A DNA stretch of 64,000 nt from Oceanicella actignis (GTDB lineage: Bacteria; Pseudomonadota; Alphaproteobacteria; Rhodobacterales; Rhodobacteraceae), in assembly GCF_008124525.1 (NCBI RefSeq), contig NZ_VNHJ01000001.1, positions 248,001 through 312,000 on the forward strand, given 5' to 3'. The notes beneath the pieces were generated by a model that had not been told where the DNA came from, searched no databases, and saw only the letters and a list, made by a program, of their open reading frames with translations. Both the position numbers and the translations under genes were made by a program. Positions 7,518 through 16,809 of this stretch are shown here, one piece after another (the first letter of the stretch is position 1; every line of letters starts with the position of its first letter).

Positions 7518-8216
7518 TCAGGCGTCGGGGGCGTCGATCAGCGGATCGGGCTTGGCGAAGCGCACGAGCGCGGGCTGGTCGTCGATGGCGATGCGCTCGC
7601 CCTCGACGCGCACGCCGTAGGGGGCGAGCGCGCGGAAGGCGCGGCTCAGATTCTCGGGCGTCATGCCCAGAAGATGGGCCAGCTTGCGCTTTTCCATCCC
7701 CAGCTCGAATTCCGCCGCGCCGCCGCAGCCGCGCTGGCGGCGCAGCAGGAAGTTCGCCAGCCGCTCGAGCGAGCTGCGCAGCTTCAGATCCTTTTGCGCC
7801 CGGATCACCGCGCGATAGCACTGCGCCAGCTCGGTCACGACCGCGCGCGCGAAGACGGCGTCCTGATCGAACACTTCGCGCACATCCTGGCTGGGGATCA
7901 TGGCGATTCGGCACTTGTCGACCGTGCGCGCCGACATCAGGTAGGGCGCGTCCTTGACCGTCGCGGCGAGGATGAAGGTCGAGACCGGCCGCACCAGCGC
8001 CATGGTCGTCTCGCGCCGGTTCCAGCGGGCGAAGAGCTCGACCGTTCCAGACAGCAGGATGTGCAGGAAGTCGCTCGTCTCGCCCTCGACGATCAGCTCC
8101 ACATGGGGCGGGAAGTTCTGGACGTAGGCGCCGCGCATGAGCGCCTGAAAGCTGTCCTCGGCGATCTGCGAGAACAGCGGCAGGGCGCGCACGTCTGGGT
8201 GAAGCGACTCGGGCAT
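7518..8216 (-). CDS. Crp/Fnr-family regulator of nitrate respiration (NarR/Dnr-like)
   Basis: A 232-residue regulator with an N-terminal cyclic-nucleotide-type beta-roll (about 10-115), a dimerisation helix (about 118-145) and a C-terminal winged helix (about 170-215). The recognition helix TPENLSRAFRAL has the E-x2-S-R pattern that in Fnr reads TTGA half-sites. The N-terminal cysteine cluster that binds 4Fe-4S in Fnr is absent: the three cysteines (102, 133, 164) are scattered. That matches NarR/Dnr/Nnr-type proteins rather than an oxygen-sensing Fnr. The start at 8216 has AGGAG upstream; an in-frame ATG at 8270 would place the 8264-8277 binding box inside the gene and is rejected. It is divergent from narK, which it probably controls. 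Confidence 0.82.
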   Translation of the reverse strand: MPESLHPDVRALPLFSQIAEDSFQALMRGAYVQNFPPHVELIVEGETSDFLHILLSGTVELFARWNRRETTMALVRPVSTFILAATVKDAPYLMSARTVDKCRIAMIPSQDVREVFDQDAVFARAVVTELAQCYRAVIRAQKDLKLRSSLERLANFLLRRQRGCGGAAEFELGMEKRKLAHLLGMTPENLSRAFRALAPYGVRVEGERIAIDDQPALVRFAKPDPLIDAPDA

Positions 8217-8263
8217 GGCGCCGGCTCCTGCTGGGGCGATTTGCGGCCGTGGTGGCAGATCGC

Positions 8264-8277
8264 TTGACATTTGTCAA
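8264..8277. promoter_or_regulatory. Fnr/NarR-type binding box, perfect dyad
   Basis: TTGAC-ATTT-GTCAA is a perfect inverted repeat of the Crp/Fnr type (consensus TTGAT-N4-ATCAA; Dnr/Nnr sites often have TTGAC/GTCAA). Its centre is 54 bases upstream of the regulator start (8216) and about 200 bases upstream of narK. It is best placed for autoregulation of the regulator gene. Confidence 0.75.
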
Positions 8278-8282
8278 TCGTG

Positions 8283-8304
8283 CCTGCGGCAAATTCGCCG
8301 CAGG
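8283..8304. promoter_or_regulatory. 22-bp palindrome with AT-rich core, possible operator
   Basis: CCTGCGGC-AAATTC-GCCGCAGG is a perfect 8-bp inverted repeat 5 bases from the Fnr-type box, in the divergent region between the regulator and narK. It could be an operator or a hairpin in a leader transcript. No known site is recognised. Confidence 0.4.
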
Positions 8305-8378
8305 GCATTGACCCGGCGCGACGGCGCGCCTGCCGTTTCGCGCCGAAACCTTTATTTCGTCGGCGCGCGCCCTCGGGC

Positions 8379-8392
8379 CTGATCCAGATCAA
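8379..8392 (+). promoter_or_regulatory. Fnr box upstream of narK
   Basis: CTGAT-CCAG-ATCAA differs from the Fnr consensus TTGAT-N4-ATCAA at one base. It ends 80 bases before the narK start. If it sits at -41.5, the transcript would begin near 8427, a normal class II arrangement. Anaerobic activation by an Fnr/FnrL protein is inferred. Confidence 0.72.
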
Positions 8393-8472
8393 GCCCCGCC
8401 GCGACGCGGCCCCGCAAAACCGGCCCCAGGCGGCCGCTCTCGGGCCGCGGTCAACGTCGTGGAGGGACGATC

Positions 8473-9810
8473 ATGAACGCCTTGGAGGGCGTCACGCGCG
8501 CCGATCAGAACCGGGCGCTGGCGCTGAGCACCTTCGCCTTCACCGTGTGCTTCGCCGTATGGACGATCTTTTCGATCATCGGCGTGCGCATCAAGCAGGA
8601 GCTGGGGCTGAGCGACACCCAGTTCGGCCTTCTGGTGGCGACGCCGGTGCTGACCGGCTCGATCAGCCGCATCTTTCTGGGCGTGTGGACCGAGCAGTTC
8701 GGCGGCCGCGTCATGTTCCCGCTGCAGATGCTGATCACCGCCGTGTGCGTGTGGCTGCTGACCAGCGTGCACACCTACGAGGTGTTCCTGCTGGCGGCGC
8801 TGGGCGTGGGGCTTGCGGGCGGCTCGTTCATCATCGGCGTCGCCTATGTCTCGCGCTGGTACGAGCGCGAGCGCCAGGGCACCGCGCTGGGCATCTTCGG
8901 CGCGGGCAATGTGGGCGCGGCGGTGACGAACTTCGTGGCGCCGTTCCTAGTGGTCTCGCTGGGCTGGCAGGGCACGGCGCGGGTCTATGCGGTCGCGCTG
9001 GCGATCACGGCCGTGCTGTTCTACCTCCTGGCCACGACCGACCCCGAGCACGAGCGGCGCAAGGCGCAGGGGCTTGGCCCGGTCTCGACGGCGCAGCAGC
9101 TGGCGCCGCTGAAGAACATCCAGGTCTGGCGCTTCGCGACCTACTACTTCTTCGTCTTCGGCGGCTTCGTGGCGCTGGCCAGCTTCCTGCCGCGCTACTA
9201 CGTCGGCGCCTATGGGCTGCCGCTGACCACGGCGGGCGTCTTCGCGGGGCTCTATTCGATGCCCGGCTCGGTCTTTCGCGCGCTTGGCGGGTGGATGTCC
9301 GACAAGTGGGGCGCGCGGGCGGTGATGTATCTGACCTTCATCGGCTCGCTGGCCTGCCTGTTCGTGATGAGCTATCCGCGCACGCGCTACGTGATCGACG
9401 GCATCCACGGCCCGATCGCCTTCGAATTCGGGCTGAGCGTCGAGGTCTTCGTGGCCATCACCGTGGTCCTGGGCTTTCTGATGAGCCTGGGCAAGGCGGC
9501 GGTCTACAAGCACATCCCCGTCTACTACCCCAACCATGTGGGCGCGGTCGGCGGCCTGGTGGGCATGATCGGCGGCCTCGGGGGCTTCTTCCTGCCGATC
9601 GCCTTCGGCGCGCTGCTTGACCTGACGGGGGTCTGGACCGCGCCCTACATGCTGCTCTTCGCGCTGGTCGCCGTCTCGACGGTGTGGATGCACGTCGCCA
9701 TCCGCCGCATGGAGCGCGCCCGCCATCCCGCCCTGGCGCAGGAGACCTTCCTGTCCGACGTGCCCGAGGCGCCCGTTCCCGCCGAGCCCGGCGCCGGCGC
9801 CCGCGGCTGA
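8473..9810 (+). CDS. narK: Nitrate transporter, NarK1 type (MFS)
   Basis: A 445-residue major facilitator protein with 12 membrane segments and the nitrate-porter signature GAGNVGAAVTNFVAP; later segments GWMSDKWGARAVM and GLVGMIGGLGGFFLP also fit. NarK1-type carriers are thought to import nitrate with protons. The RBS is GGAGGGA before ATG 8473. It is the first gene of the nar operon, downstream of Fnr-family boxes. A hairpin (9819-9845) separates it from the second narK. Confidence 0.92.
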   Translation: MNALEGVTRADQNRALALSTFAFTVCFAVWTIFSIIGVRIKQELGLSDTQFGLLVATPVLTGSISRIFLGVWTEQFGGRVMFPLQMLITAVCVWLLTSVHTYEVFLLAALGVGLAGGSFIIGVAYVSRWYERERQGTALGIFGAGNVGAAVTNFVAPFLVVSLGWQGTARVYAVALAITAVLFYLLATTDPEHERRKAQGLGPVSTAQQLAPLKNIQVWRFATYYFFVFGGFVALASFLPRYYVGAYGLPLTTAGVFAGLYSMPGSVFRALGGWMSDKWGARAVMYLTFIGSLACLFVMSYPRTRYVIDGIHGPIAFEFGLSVEVFVAITVVLGFLMSLGKAAVYKHIPVYYPNHVGAVGGLVGMIGGLGGFFLPIAFGALLDLTGVWTAPYMLLFALVAVSTVWMHVAIRRMERARHPALAQETFLSDVPEAPVPAEPGAGARG

Positions 9811-9818
9811 GGCCCGAC

Positions 9819-9845
9819 GCGGCGGGCGCCCGGCGCGCCCGCCGC
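9819..9845 (+). terminator. Intercistronic hairpin between the two narK genes
   Basis: A perfect 10-bp stem (GCGGCGGGCG / CGCCCGCCGC) with a 7-base loop, just after the first narK stop. There is no T run, so it may attenuate or stabilise the mRNA rather than end transcription. Confidence 0.45.
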
Positions 9846-9876
9846 CCCCTCGCAAGAACGAACAAGGAAACCAACC

Positions 9877-11496
9877 ATGGCAAAGGATCTTGTCGGCTGG
9901 AACCCCGAGGACCCGGAACAGTGGGAAAGCTGGGGCAAGGGGGTTGCGCGCCGCAATCTGTGGATCTCGATCCCCGCGCTGCTCGTGTCCTTCGCGGTGT
10001 GGCTGTGCTGGGGCGTGATCACGGTGCAGATGATCAACCTTGGCTATCCCTTCACCAAGGCCGAGCTGTTCACCCTGTCGGCCATCGCCGGCCTGTCGGG
10101 CGCCACGCTGCGCATCCCCGAGACCTTCTTCATCCGCCTTGCGGGCGGGCGCAACACGATCTTCTGGACGACCTCGCTCTTGATGATCCCGGCCTTCGGC
10201 GCGGGTCTGGCGCTGCAGAACCCGGACACGCCGCTGTGGGTGTTCCAGATCCTTGCGCTTCTGTCGGGCATCGGCGGCGGCAACTTCGCCTCGTCCATGT
10301 CCAACATCAGCTTCTTCTATCCCAAGCGCATCCAGGGCTACGCGCTGGGCATGAATGCGGGGCTGGGCAATTTCGGCGTCACGACGATGCAGATCCTGGT
10401 GCCGCTGGCCATGACCGCGGCGCTGTTCGCGCCGGCGCTGGGCGCGCATCCGATGACGCTGCAGGCGCCCTCGGGCACGCTGATCGGCAAGATCCCCGCC
10501 GGGACCGAGACCTGGATCATGAACGCCGGCTATGTGTGGCTGATCCCGCTGGTTCCGCTGGCCTTCGCCACCTGGCTGGGCATGAACAACATCCGCGACG
10601 AGCACGTCACCCCCGAGCCGCCCGCCCCGCCGGTCGCCTTCGCGGTGCTGACCGGGATGCTGGCGGTGGGCCTGGCGACGGCCGCCTTCGGGCTGTGGCT
10701 GATGCTGCCGGCGAATGTCGGCGGCTCGGGGCTGATGGTCTCGAAATGGATCGCGCTGCCCCTGGTCATCGCGCTGACGGTGGGGGCGCTGCGCATGATC
10801 CCCGGCGAGGTCGGGCGCAGCCTGTCGCGCCAATACGGCATCTTCCGCGACAAGCACACCTGGTCGATGACGGTCATCTACACCATGACCTTCGGCTCGT
10901 TCATCGGCTACTCGGCCGCCTTCGCGCTGGCCATCAAGGTGGTGTTCGGCTTCCAGCACATCATGGTCGACGGCGTCATGACCCATGACACGGTCAACCC
11001 CGCCGGTCCCTCGGCGCTGATGTATGCTTGGATGGGACCGTTCATCGGCGCGCTGATCCGGCCGGTGGGCGGGATCTGGGCCGACCGCGCCGGCGGCGCG
11101 AAGGTGACGCAGATCATCTCGGTGGTGATGGTGATCTCGGCGCTCGGCGTGGCGTGGGTGCTGAACCTGGCCTACGCCTCGGCCACGCCGCAGGACTACT
11201 TCCTGCCCTTCATGCTGCTGTTCCTGACGCTGTTCACCGCCACGGGCATCGGCAACGGGTCCACCTTCCGCACCATCGCCGTGATCTTCGAGCGCGAGCG
11301 CCGCGGCCCCGTGCTGGGCTGGACCTCGGCGGTGGCCGCCTACGGCGCCTTCATCATCCCCCAGGTGATCGGCGAGCAGATCAAGGCCGGCACGCCCGAG
11401 AACGCGCTCTACGGGCTGGCCGTCTTCTACATGATCTGCATCGCGCTGAACTGGTGGTTCTACCTGCGCCGCGGCGCCTACGTCGCCAATCCCTGA
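9877..11496 (+). CDS. narK2: Nitrate/nitrite antiporter, NarK2 type (MFS)
   Basis: A 539-residue member of the NNP family of the MFS, longer than the first narK because of an extra central hydrophobic region (about 245-300). Family signs: GGGNFASSMSNISFFYPKR, GMNAGLGNFGVTTMQ and GIGNGSTFRTIAVIFERE. NarK2-type carriers exchange periplasmic nitrate for cytoplasmic nitrite, the role required for steady respiration through NarG. In some relatives NarK1 and NarK2 are fused into one protein; here they are separate genes 66 bases apart. It is followed by narG after a second hairpin. Confidence 0.9.
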   Translation: MAKDLVGWNPEDPEQWESWGKGVARRNLWISIPALLVSFAVWLCWGVITVQMINLGYPFTKAELFTLSAIAGLSGATLRIPETFFIRLAGGRNTIFWTTSLLMIPAFGAGLALQNPDTPLWVFQILALLSGIGGGNFASSMSNISFFYPKRIQGYALGMNAGLGNFGVTTMQILVPLAMTAALFAPALGAHPMTLQAPSGTLIGKIPAGTETWIMNAGYVWLIPLVPLAFATWLGMNNIRDEHVTPEPPAPPVAFAVLTGMLAVGLATAAFGLWLMLPANVGGSGLMVSKWIALPLVIALTVGALRMIPGEVGRSLSRQYGIFRDKHTWSMTVIYTMTFGSFIGYSAAFALAIKVVFGFQHIMVDGVMTHDTVNPAGPSALMYAWMGPFIGALIRPVGGIWADRAGGAKVTQIISVVMVISALGVAWVLNLAYASATPQDYFLPFMLLFLTLFTATGIGNGSTFRTIAVIFERERRGPVLGWTSAVAAYGAFIIPQVIGEQIKAGTPENALYGLAVFYMICIALNWWFYLRRGAYVANP

Positions 11497-11513
11497 GCGC
11501 AGCCGCCCGATAC

Positions 11514-11537
11514 GCCGCGCGGCCCGCGCCGCGCGGC
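11514..11537 (+). terminator. Intercistronic hairpin between narK2 and narG
   Basis: A perfect 10-bp stem GCCGCGCGGC / GCCGCGCGGC with a CCGC loop lies in the 73-base gap before narG. It has no T run. It could limit read-through from the transporter genes or protect mRNA ends. Confidence 0.45.
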
Positions 11538-11569
11538 CCCTCGAACGCCCTAGCAAACGGAGCCGTCCG

Positions 11570-14500
11570 ATGAGCCATCTTCTGGACCGACTGAACTTCC
11601 TCGAACCCAAGGCGGTCGAGACCTTCGCCGACGGTCATGGCCAGGTCACGCGCGAAAGCCGCGACTGGGAGGACACCTACAGAAACCGCTGGCGGCACGA
11701 CAAGATCGTGCGCTCGACCCACGGCGTGAACTGCACCGGTTCGTGCAGCTGGAAGATCTACGTCAAGTCGGGCATCGTCACCTGGGAGACGCAGCAGACC
11801 GACTATCCGCGCACCCGCCCCGACCTGCCCAATCACGAGCCGCGCGGCTGCGCGCGCGGCGCCTCCTACAGCTGGTATCTCTACTCGGCCAACCGGGTGA
11901 AGCACCCGCTGGTGCGCGGCCGGCTGATGAAGACCTGGCGGCGCCTGCGCGAAACCAAGAGCCCCATCGAGGCCTGGACCGCGATCCAGGAGGACCCGCT
12001 GCTGCGCGCCGACTACGTCAAGGCCCGCGGCAAGGGCGGCTTCGTGCGCGCCAGCTGGGACGAGGCGACCGAGATCGTCGCCGCCGCCAACGCCTACACC
12101 GTGCGCCGCTACGGCCCCGACCGCATCTTCGGCTTCTCGCCCATCCCGGCCATGTCGATGATCAGCTACGCGGCGGGCTCGCGCTACCTGTCGCTGCTGG
12201 GCGGCGTGTGCATGTCCTTCTACGACTGGTATTGCGACCTGCCGCCCTCCAGCCCCATGACCTGGGGCGAGCAGACCGACGTGCCCGAGTCGGCCGACTG
12301 GTACAACGCCGGCTATCTGATCCTGTGGGGCTCGAACGTGCCGCAGACGCGCACGCCCGACGCCCATTTCTACACCGAGGCGCGCTATCGCGGCGCCAAG
12401 TCCGCCGTCATCTGCCCCGACTATTCCGAGGCGGCCAAGTTCGGCGATGTGTGGCTGAACGTGAAGCAGGGCACGGACGCCGCGCTGGGCATGGCCTTCG
12501 GCCACGTCATCCTGCGCGAGTTCCACCTGGACCGGCAGGCCGAGTATTTCGAGGAATACTGCCGCCGCTTCACCGACATGCCCATGCTGGTGCGCCTTGA
12601 CAGGCGCGACGGGCGCCTGACGCCGGGCCGCTTCCTGCGCGCGGCCGACATCGACGGCGCGCTGGGCCAGACGAACAACCCCGAATGGAAGACGCTGGTG
12701 TGGGACCGGCTGTCGGGCGGCCTTGCGGCGCCCAACGGCTCGATCGGCTTCCGCTGGGGCGAGAAGGGCGCCTGGAACCTCGAGGAGCAGGCGGACGGCA
12801 AGCCCATCGAGCCGGTCATGTCCTTCATCCTCGACGAGGACCGCGACGACGTGGCCGGGGTGGACTTCCCCTATTTCGGCGGCGCGGCCACCGAGTTCTT
12901 CGCCACCGGCGACAAGCGCCCCGACGTGCTGACGCGCAACGTCCCGGTCAAGCGGGTGCGCCTGGCCGACGGCGAAGAGGCCCTGGTGGCGACGGTCTTC
13001 GACCTTCTGTGCGCCAATTACGGACTCGACCGCGGGCTTGGGGGCGAGTGGGTCGCCGCCTCGTATGACGAGGACGTTCCCGGAACCCCCGCCTGGGCCG
13101 AGAAGATCACCGGCGTTCCGGCCGACAAGATCATCCACGTCGCGCGCGAATTCGCCTCGAACGCCGAAAAGACGCGCGGCAAGTCCATGGTCATCATCGG
13201 CGCGGCGATGAACCACTGGTATCACATGGACATGAACTACCGCGCCGTCATCAACATGCTGGCGATGTGCGGTTGCGTGGGCCAGTCGGGCGGCGGCTGG
13301 GCGCATTACGTGGGGCAGGAGAAGCTGCGCCCGCAGACCGGCTGGCTGCCCGTGGCCTTCGCGCTGGACTGGGGGCGGCCGCCGCGGCAGATGAACTCGA
13401 CCAGCGCCTTCTACGCCCACACCGACCAGTGGCGCTACGAGACCGTGCGCGCGGACGAGCTGCTTTCGCCCACCGCGCCCGAGGGCGACTGGAACGCCAG
13501 CCTGATCGACTTCAACATCCGCGCCGAACGCATGGGCTGGCTGCCCTCGGCGCCGCAGCTGCGCACCAACCCGCTCGAGGTCGGCCGCGCGGCCAGGGAG
13601 GCGGGCAAGACGGCGGCCGAATACGTCGCCGAGAAGCTGAGCTCGGGCGAGCTCGAAATGTCCTGCGAGGACCCCGACGCCCCCGAGAACTGGCCGCGCA
13701 ACCTGTTCGTGTGGCGCTCGAACCTGCTGGGCTCGTCGGGCAAGGGACACGAGTATTTCCTGCGCCACCTTCTGGGCGCCGATCACTCGGTCCTGGGCGC
13801 GGAAACCGCGAACCGGCCCGTCGAGGCGCGCTGGCGCGAGAAGGCGCCCGAAGGCAAGCTGGACCTTCTGGTGTGCATCGACTTCCGCATGTCCACGACC
13901 GCGGTCTATGCCGACATCGTGCTGCCGACCGCCTCGTGGTACGAGAAGAACGACCTCAACACCTCGGACATGCACCCCTTCATCCACCCGCTGCAGGCGG
14001 CGGTGGACCCGGCCTATGAGAGCCGCTCGGACTGGGAGATCTTCAAGTCCATCGCGCGCAAGTTCCAGCAGGTCGCGCCCGAGATCCTGGGCAAGGAGAC
14101 CGACGTGGTCGCCGTGCCGCTTCTGCACGACACCCCGGCCGAGCTGGCGCAGGACGAGGTGCGCGACTGGAAGAAGGGCGAATGCCCGCTGATCCCGGGC
14201 AAGACGGCGCCCAACTTCGTCGCCGTCGAGCGCGACTACGGCGCCGTCTACGACCGCTTCGTGGCGCTGGGCCCGCTGCTGGACAAGCTGGGCAACGGCG
14301 GCAAGGGCATCGGCTGGAAGACCGAGGAAGAGGTCGAGGCGCTGCGCGCGCTCAACGGCGAATGGGAGACGGGCCCGGCCGCGGGCCGGCCCAGGATCGA
14401 GACCGACATCGACGCCTGCGAGGCGGTTCTGATGCTGGCGCCCGAGACGAACGGCCATGTCGCCGTGAAGGCCTGGGCGGCGCTGTCCGAGAACACGGGC

Positions 14501-15289
14501 CGCGACCATACCCACCTGGCCCGCCCGAAGGAGGAGGAGAAGATCCGCTTCCGCGACATCGCCGCGCAGCCGCGCAAGATCATCTCCTCGCCCACCTGGT
14601 CGGGGCTCGAATCCGAGCATGTCTGCTACAACGCCGGCTACACCAACGTGCACGAGCTGATCCCCTGGCGCACGCTGACCGGCCGCCAGCAGCTGTATCA
14701 GGACCATCTGTGGATGCGCGCCTTCGGCGAGGGCTTCGTGTCCTACCGCCCGCCGGTCGATCTCAAGACCGTCACCGACGCGGTGCGCGAGGCGGGCGAC
14801 GCGCTGGTGCTGAACTTCATCACCCCGCACCAGAAATGGGGCATCCACTCGACCTATTCGGACAATCTGCTGATGCTCACGCTCAACCGCGGCGGGCCGG
14901 TGATCTGGATCTCCGAGACCGACGCGCGCAAGGCCGGCATCGCCGACAACGACTGGGTCGAGCTCTACAACGCCAACGGCGCGCTGACGGCGCGGGCGGT
15001 CGTCTCGCAGCGGATCCGCGAGGGCACGACCTTCATGTATCACGCGCAGGAGAAGATCGTGAACACGCCCGGCTCGCAAAGGACCGGCCGGCGCGGGGGC
15101 ATCCACAACTCGGTCACCCGCGCCGTTCCCAAACCCACCCACATGATCGGCGGCTACGCGCAGCAGTCCTGGGGCTTCAACTACTACGGCACCGTCGGCG
15201 CCAACCGGGATGAGTTCGTGGTCGTCAGGAGAATGGACAAGGTCGACTGGCTCGACCGCCCGATCGGTTCGAAGGAGGCTGCCCAATGA
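11570..15289 (+). CDS. narG: Respiratory nitrate reductase alpha subunit
   Basis: A 1239-residue molybdenum bis-MGD enzyme subunit that reduces nitrate to nitrite on the cytoplasmic face of the membrane. The FS0 iron-sulfur ligands are visible as His51, Cys55, Cys59 and Cys94 (HGVNCTGSC ... GCARG); one histidine and three cysteines is typical of NarG. The segment SFYDWYCDLP (216-225) holds the Asp that binds Mo. Length fits the family (about 1240). RBS CGGAG precedes ATG 11570. The stop overlaps narH by 4 bases (ATGA). There is no functional Tat signal, as expected for NarG. Confidence 0.97.
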   Translation: MSHLLDRLNFLEPKAVETFADGHGQVTRESRDWEDTYRNRWRHDKIVRSTHGVNCTGSCSWKIYVKSGIVTWETQQTDYPRTRPDLPNHEPRGCARGASYSWYLYSANRVKHPLVRGRLMKTWRRLRETKSPIEAWTAIQEDPLLRADYVKARGKGGFVRASWDEATEIVAAANAYTVRRYGPDRIFGFSPIPAMSMISYAAGSRYLSLLGGVCMSFYDWYCDLPPSSPMTWGEQTDVPESADWYNAGYLILWGSNVPQTRTPDAHFYTEARYRGAKSAVICPDYSEAAKFGDVWLNVKQGTDAALGMAFGHVILREFHLDRQAEYFEEYCRRFTDMPMLVRLDRRDGRLTPGRFLRAADIDGALGQTNNPEWKTLVWDRLSGGLAAPNGSIGFRWGEKGAWNLEEQADGKPIEPVMSFILDEDRDDVAGVDFPYFGGAATEFFATGDKRPDVLTRNVPVKRVRLADGEEALVATVFDLLCANYGLDRGLGGEWVAASYDEDVPGTPAWAEKITGVPADKIIHVAREFASNAEKTRGKSMVIIGAAMNHWYHMDMNYRAVINMLAMCGCVGQSGGGWAHYVGQEKLRPQTGWLPVAFALDWGRPPRQMNSTSAFYAHTDQWRYETVRADELLSPTAPEGDWNASLIDFNIRAERMGWLPSAPQLRTNPLEVGRAAREAGKTAAEYVAEKLSSGELEMSCEDPDAPENWPRNLFVWRSNLLGSSGKGHEYFLRHLLGADHSVLGAETANRPVEARWREKAPEGKLDLLVCIDFRMSTTAVYADIVLPTASWYEKNDLNTSDMHPFIHPLQAAVDPAYESRSDWEIFKSIARKFQQVAPEILGKETDVVAVPLLHDTPAELAQDEVRDWKKGECPLIPGKTAPNFVAVERDYGAVYDRFVALGPLLDKLGNGGKGIGWKTEEEVEALRALNGEWETGPAAGRPRIETDIDACEAVLMLAPETNGHVAVKAWAALSENTGRDHTHLARPKEEEKIRFRDIAAQPRKIISSPTWSGLESEHVCYNAGYTNVHELIPWRTLTGRQQLYQDHLWMRAFGEGFVSYRPPVDLKTVTDAVREAGDALVLNFITPHQKWGIHSTYSDNLLMLTLNRGGPVIWISETDARKAGIADNDWVELYNANGALTARAVVSQRIREGTTFMYHAQEKIVNTPGSQRTGRRGGIHNSVTRAVPKPTHMIGGYAQQSWGFNYYGTVGANRDEFVVVRRMDKVDWLDRPIGSKEAAQ

Positions 15290-16809
15290 AGGTGCGCGCG
15301 CAAATCGGCATGGTGCTGAACCTGGACAAGTGCATCGGGTGCCACACCTGCTCGGTGACCTGCAAGAACGTCTGGACCAGCCGCGAGGGGGTCGAATACG
15401 CCTGGTTCAACAACGTCGAGACCAAGCCCGGCACCGGCTATCCCACCGACTGGGAGAACCAGAACCGCTGGAACGGCGGCTGGGTGCGCACCGCCTCGGG
15501 GCGGCTGCGGCCGCGCCAGGGCGGCAAGTGGCGGATCCTGGCGAACCTGTTCGCCAACCCCGATCTGCCCGAGATCGACGACTATTACGAGCCGTTCGAT
15601 TTCGACTACGACCATCTCAAGTCCGCCCCCGAGATGGAGCACTTCCCCACCGCGCGCCCGCGCTCGGCCATCACGGGCGAGCGCATCGAGAAGATCGAGA
15701 AGGGCCCCAACTGGGAGGAGATCCTGGGCGGCGAGTTCGAGAAGCGCAGCCAGGACTACAACTTCGAGGGCGTGCAGAAGCAGATCTACGGCGAATACGA
15801 AAACACCTTCATGATGTATCTGCCGCGGCTGTGCGAGCACTGCCTGAACCCCGCCTGCGCCGCGTCCTGCCCCTCGGGCGCGATCTACAAGCGCGAAGAG
15901 GACGGCATCGTCCTCATCGACCAGGAGAAATGCCGCGGCTGGCGCATGTGCGTCTCGGGCTGCCCCTACAAGAAGGTCTATTACAACTGGGCCACCGGCA
16001 AGTCCGAGAAATGCACCCTGTGCTATCCGCGCATCGAGTCGGGCAACCCGACGGTGTGCTCCGAGACCTGCGTCGGGCGCATCCGCTACATCGGCGTGAT
16101 GCTCTATGACGCCGACGCCATCGCCGAGGCCGCCGCGGTCCCGTCCGAGAAGGAGCTCTACGACGCGCAGCTGGGCGTGTTCCTCGACCCGAACGACCCC
16201 GAGGTGATCGCCGCCGCCCGCGCCGAGGGCATCCCCGAGGACTGGATCGAGGCCGCCAGGCACAGCCCGGTGTGGAAGATGGCGATGGAGTGGAAGGTGG
16301 CCTTCCCGCTTCATCCCGAATACCGCACCCTGCCCATGGTCTGGTATGTGCCGCCGCTCTCGCCCATCCAGAACCGCGCCGCGGCGGGCGAGCTGGGCGG
16401 CGACGGCGCCATGCCCGACGTGCGTTCGCTGCGCATTCCGCTGCGCTACCTGGCGAACATGCTGACGGCGGGCGACGAGGCGCCGGTGGCGCTTGCGCTC
16501 GAGCGCATGCTGGCCATGCGCGCCTACATGCGCGCGCGCACGGTCGAGGGGGTGAACGACGAATCCCTGGCCGAGCGCGTCGGCCTTTCGCGCGCCCAGA
16601 TCGAGGACATGTATCGCATCATGGCGCTGGCCGATTACGAGGACCGCTTCGTCATTCCCACCACGCATCGCGAACAGGTCGAAGACGCCTACGACCTGCG
16701 CGGGGGATGCGGCTTCACCGACACGAACGGCTGCTCGGGGGGCGTGTCGAAGGCGTCTCTGTTCGGCGGCTCGCGTCGTCCCCTCAAGATGCCCACGGAG
16801 GTCATGTGA
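15286..16809 (+). CDS. narH: Respiratory nitrate reductase beta subunit
   Basis: A 507-residue electron-transfer subunit carrying three 4Fe-4S and one 3Fe-4S cluster. Ligand groups seen: CIGCHTCSVTC (from Cys16), CEHCLNPACAASC, CRGWRMCVSGC and CTLC...CSETC. The Trp in CRGWRMC is the known substitution that makes one cluster 3Fe-4S. It passes electrons from NarI haems to NarG. It overlaps narG by 4 bases, and its stop shares one base with the narJ start. Confidence 0.97.
   Translation: MKVRAQIGMVLNLDKCIGCHTCSVTCKNVWTSREGVEYAWFNNVETKPGTGYPTDWENQNRWNGGWVRTASGRLRPRQGGKWRILANLFANPDLPEIDDYYEPFDFDYDHLKSAPEMEHFPTARPRSAITGERIEKIEKGPNWEEILGGEFEKRSQDYNFEGVQKQIYGEYENTFMMYLPRLCEHCLNPACAASCPSGAIYKREEDGIVLIDQEKCRGWRMCVSGCPYKKVYYNWATGKSEKCTLCYPRIESGNPTVCSETCVGRIRYIGVMLYDADAIAEAAAVPSEKELYDAQLGVFLDPNDPEVIAAARAEGIPEDWIEAARHSPVWKMAMEWKVAFPLHPEYRTLPMVWYVPPLSPIQNRAAAGELGGDGAMPDVRSLRIPLRYLANMLTAGDEAPVALALERMLAMRAYMRARTVEGVNDESLAERVGLSRAQIEDMYRIMALADYEDRFVIPTTHREQVEDAYDLRGGCGFTDTNGCSGGVSKASLFGGSRRPLKMPTEVM

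Noticed and set aside
8217-8270. An 18-residue longer start for the Crp/Fnr regulator at 8270
   Set aside because: It would place the perfect Fnr-type box at the start codon, lacks a ribosome site and adds a non-conserved Pro/Ala stretch.
11381-15286. A 1301-residue open frame on the minus strand opposite narG, and similar long antisense frames elsewhere (for example 8947-11610, 25028-27355)
   Set aside because: High GC removes stop codons from antisense frames. Composition is Arg/Gly/Ala/His-rich with no domain, and each lies over a clear real gene.
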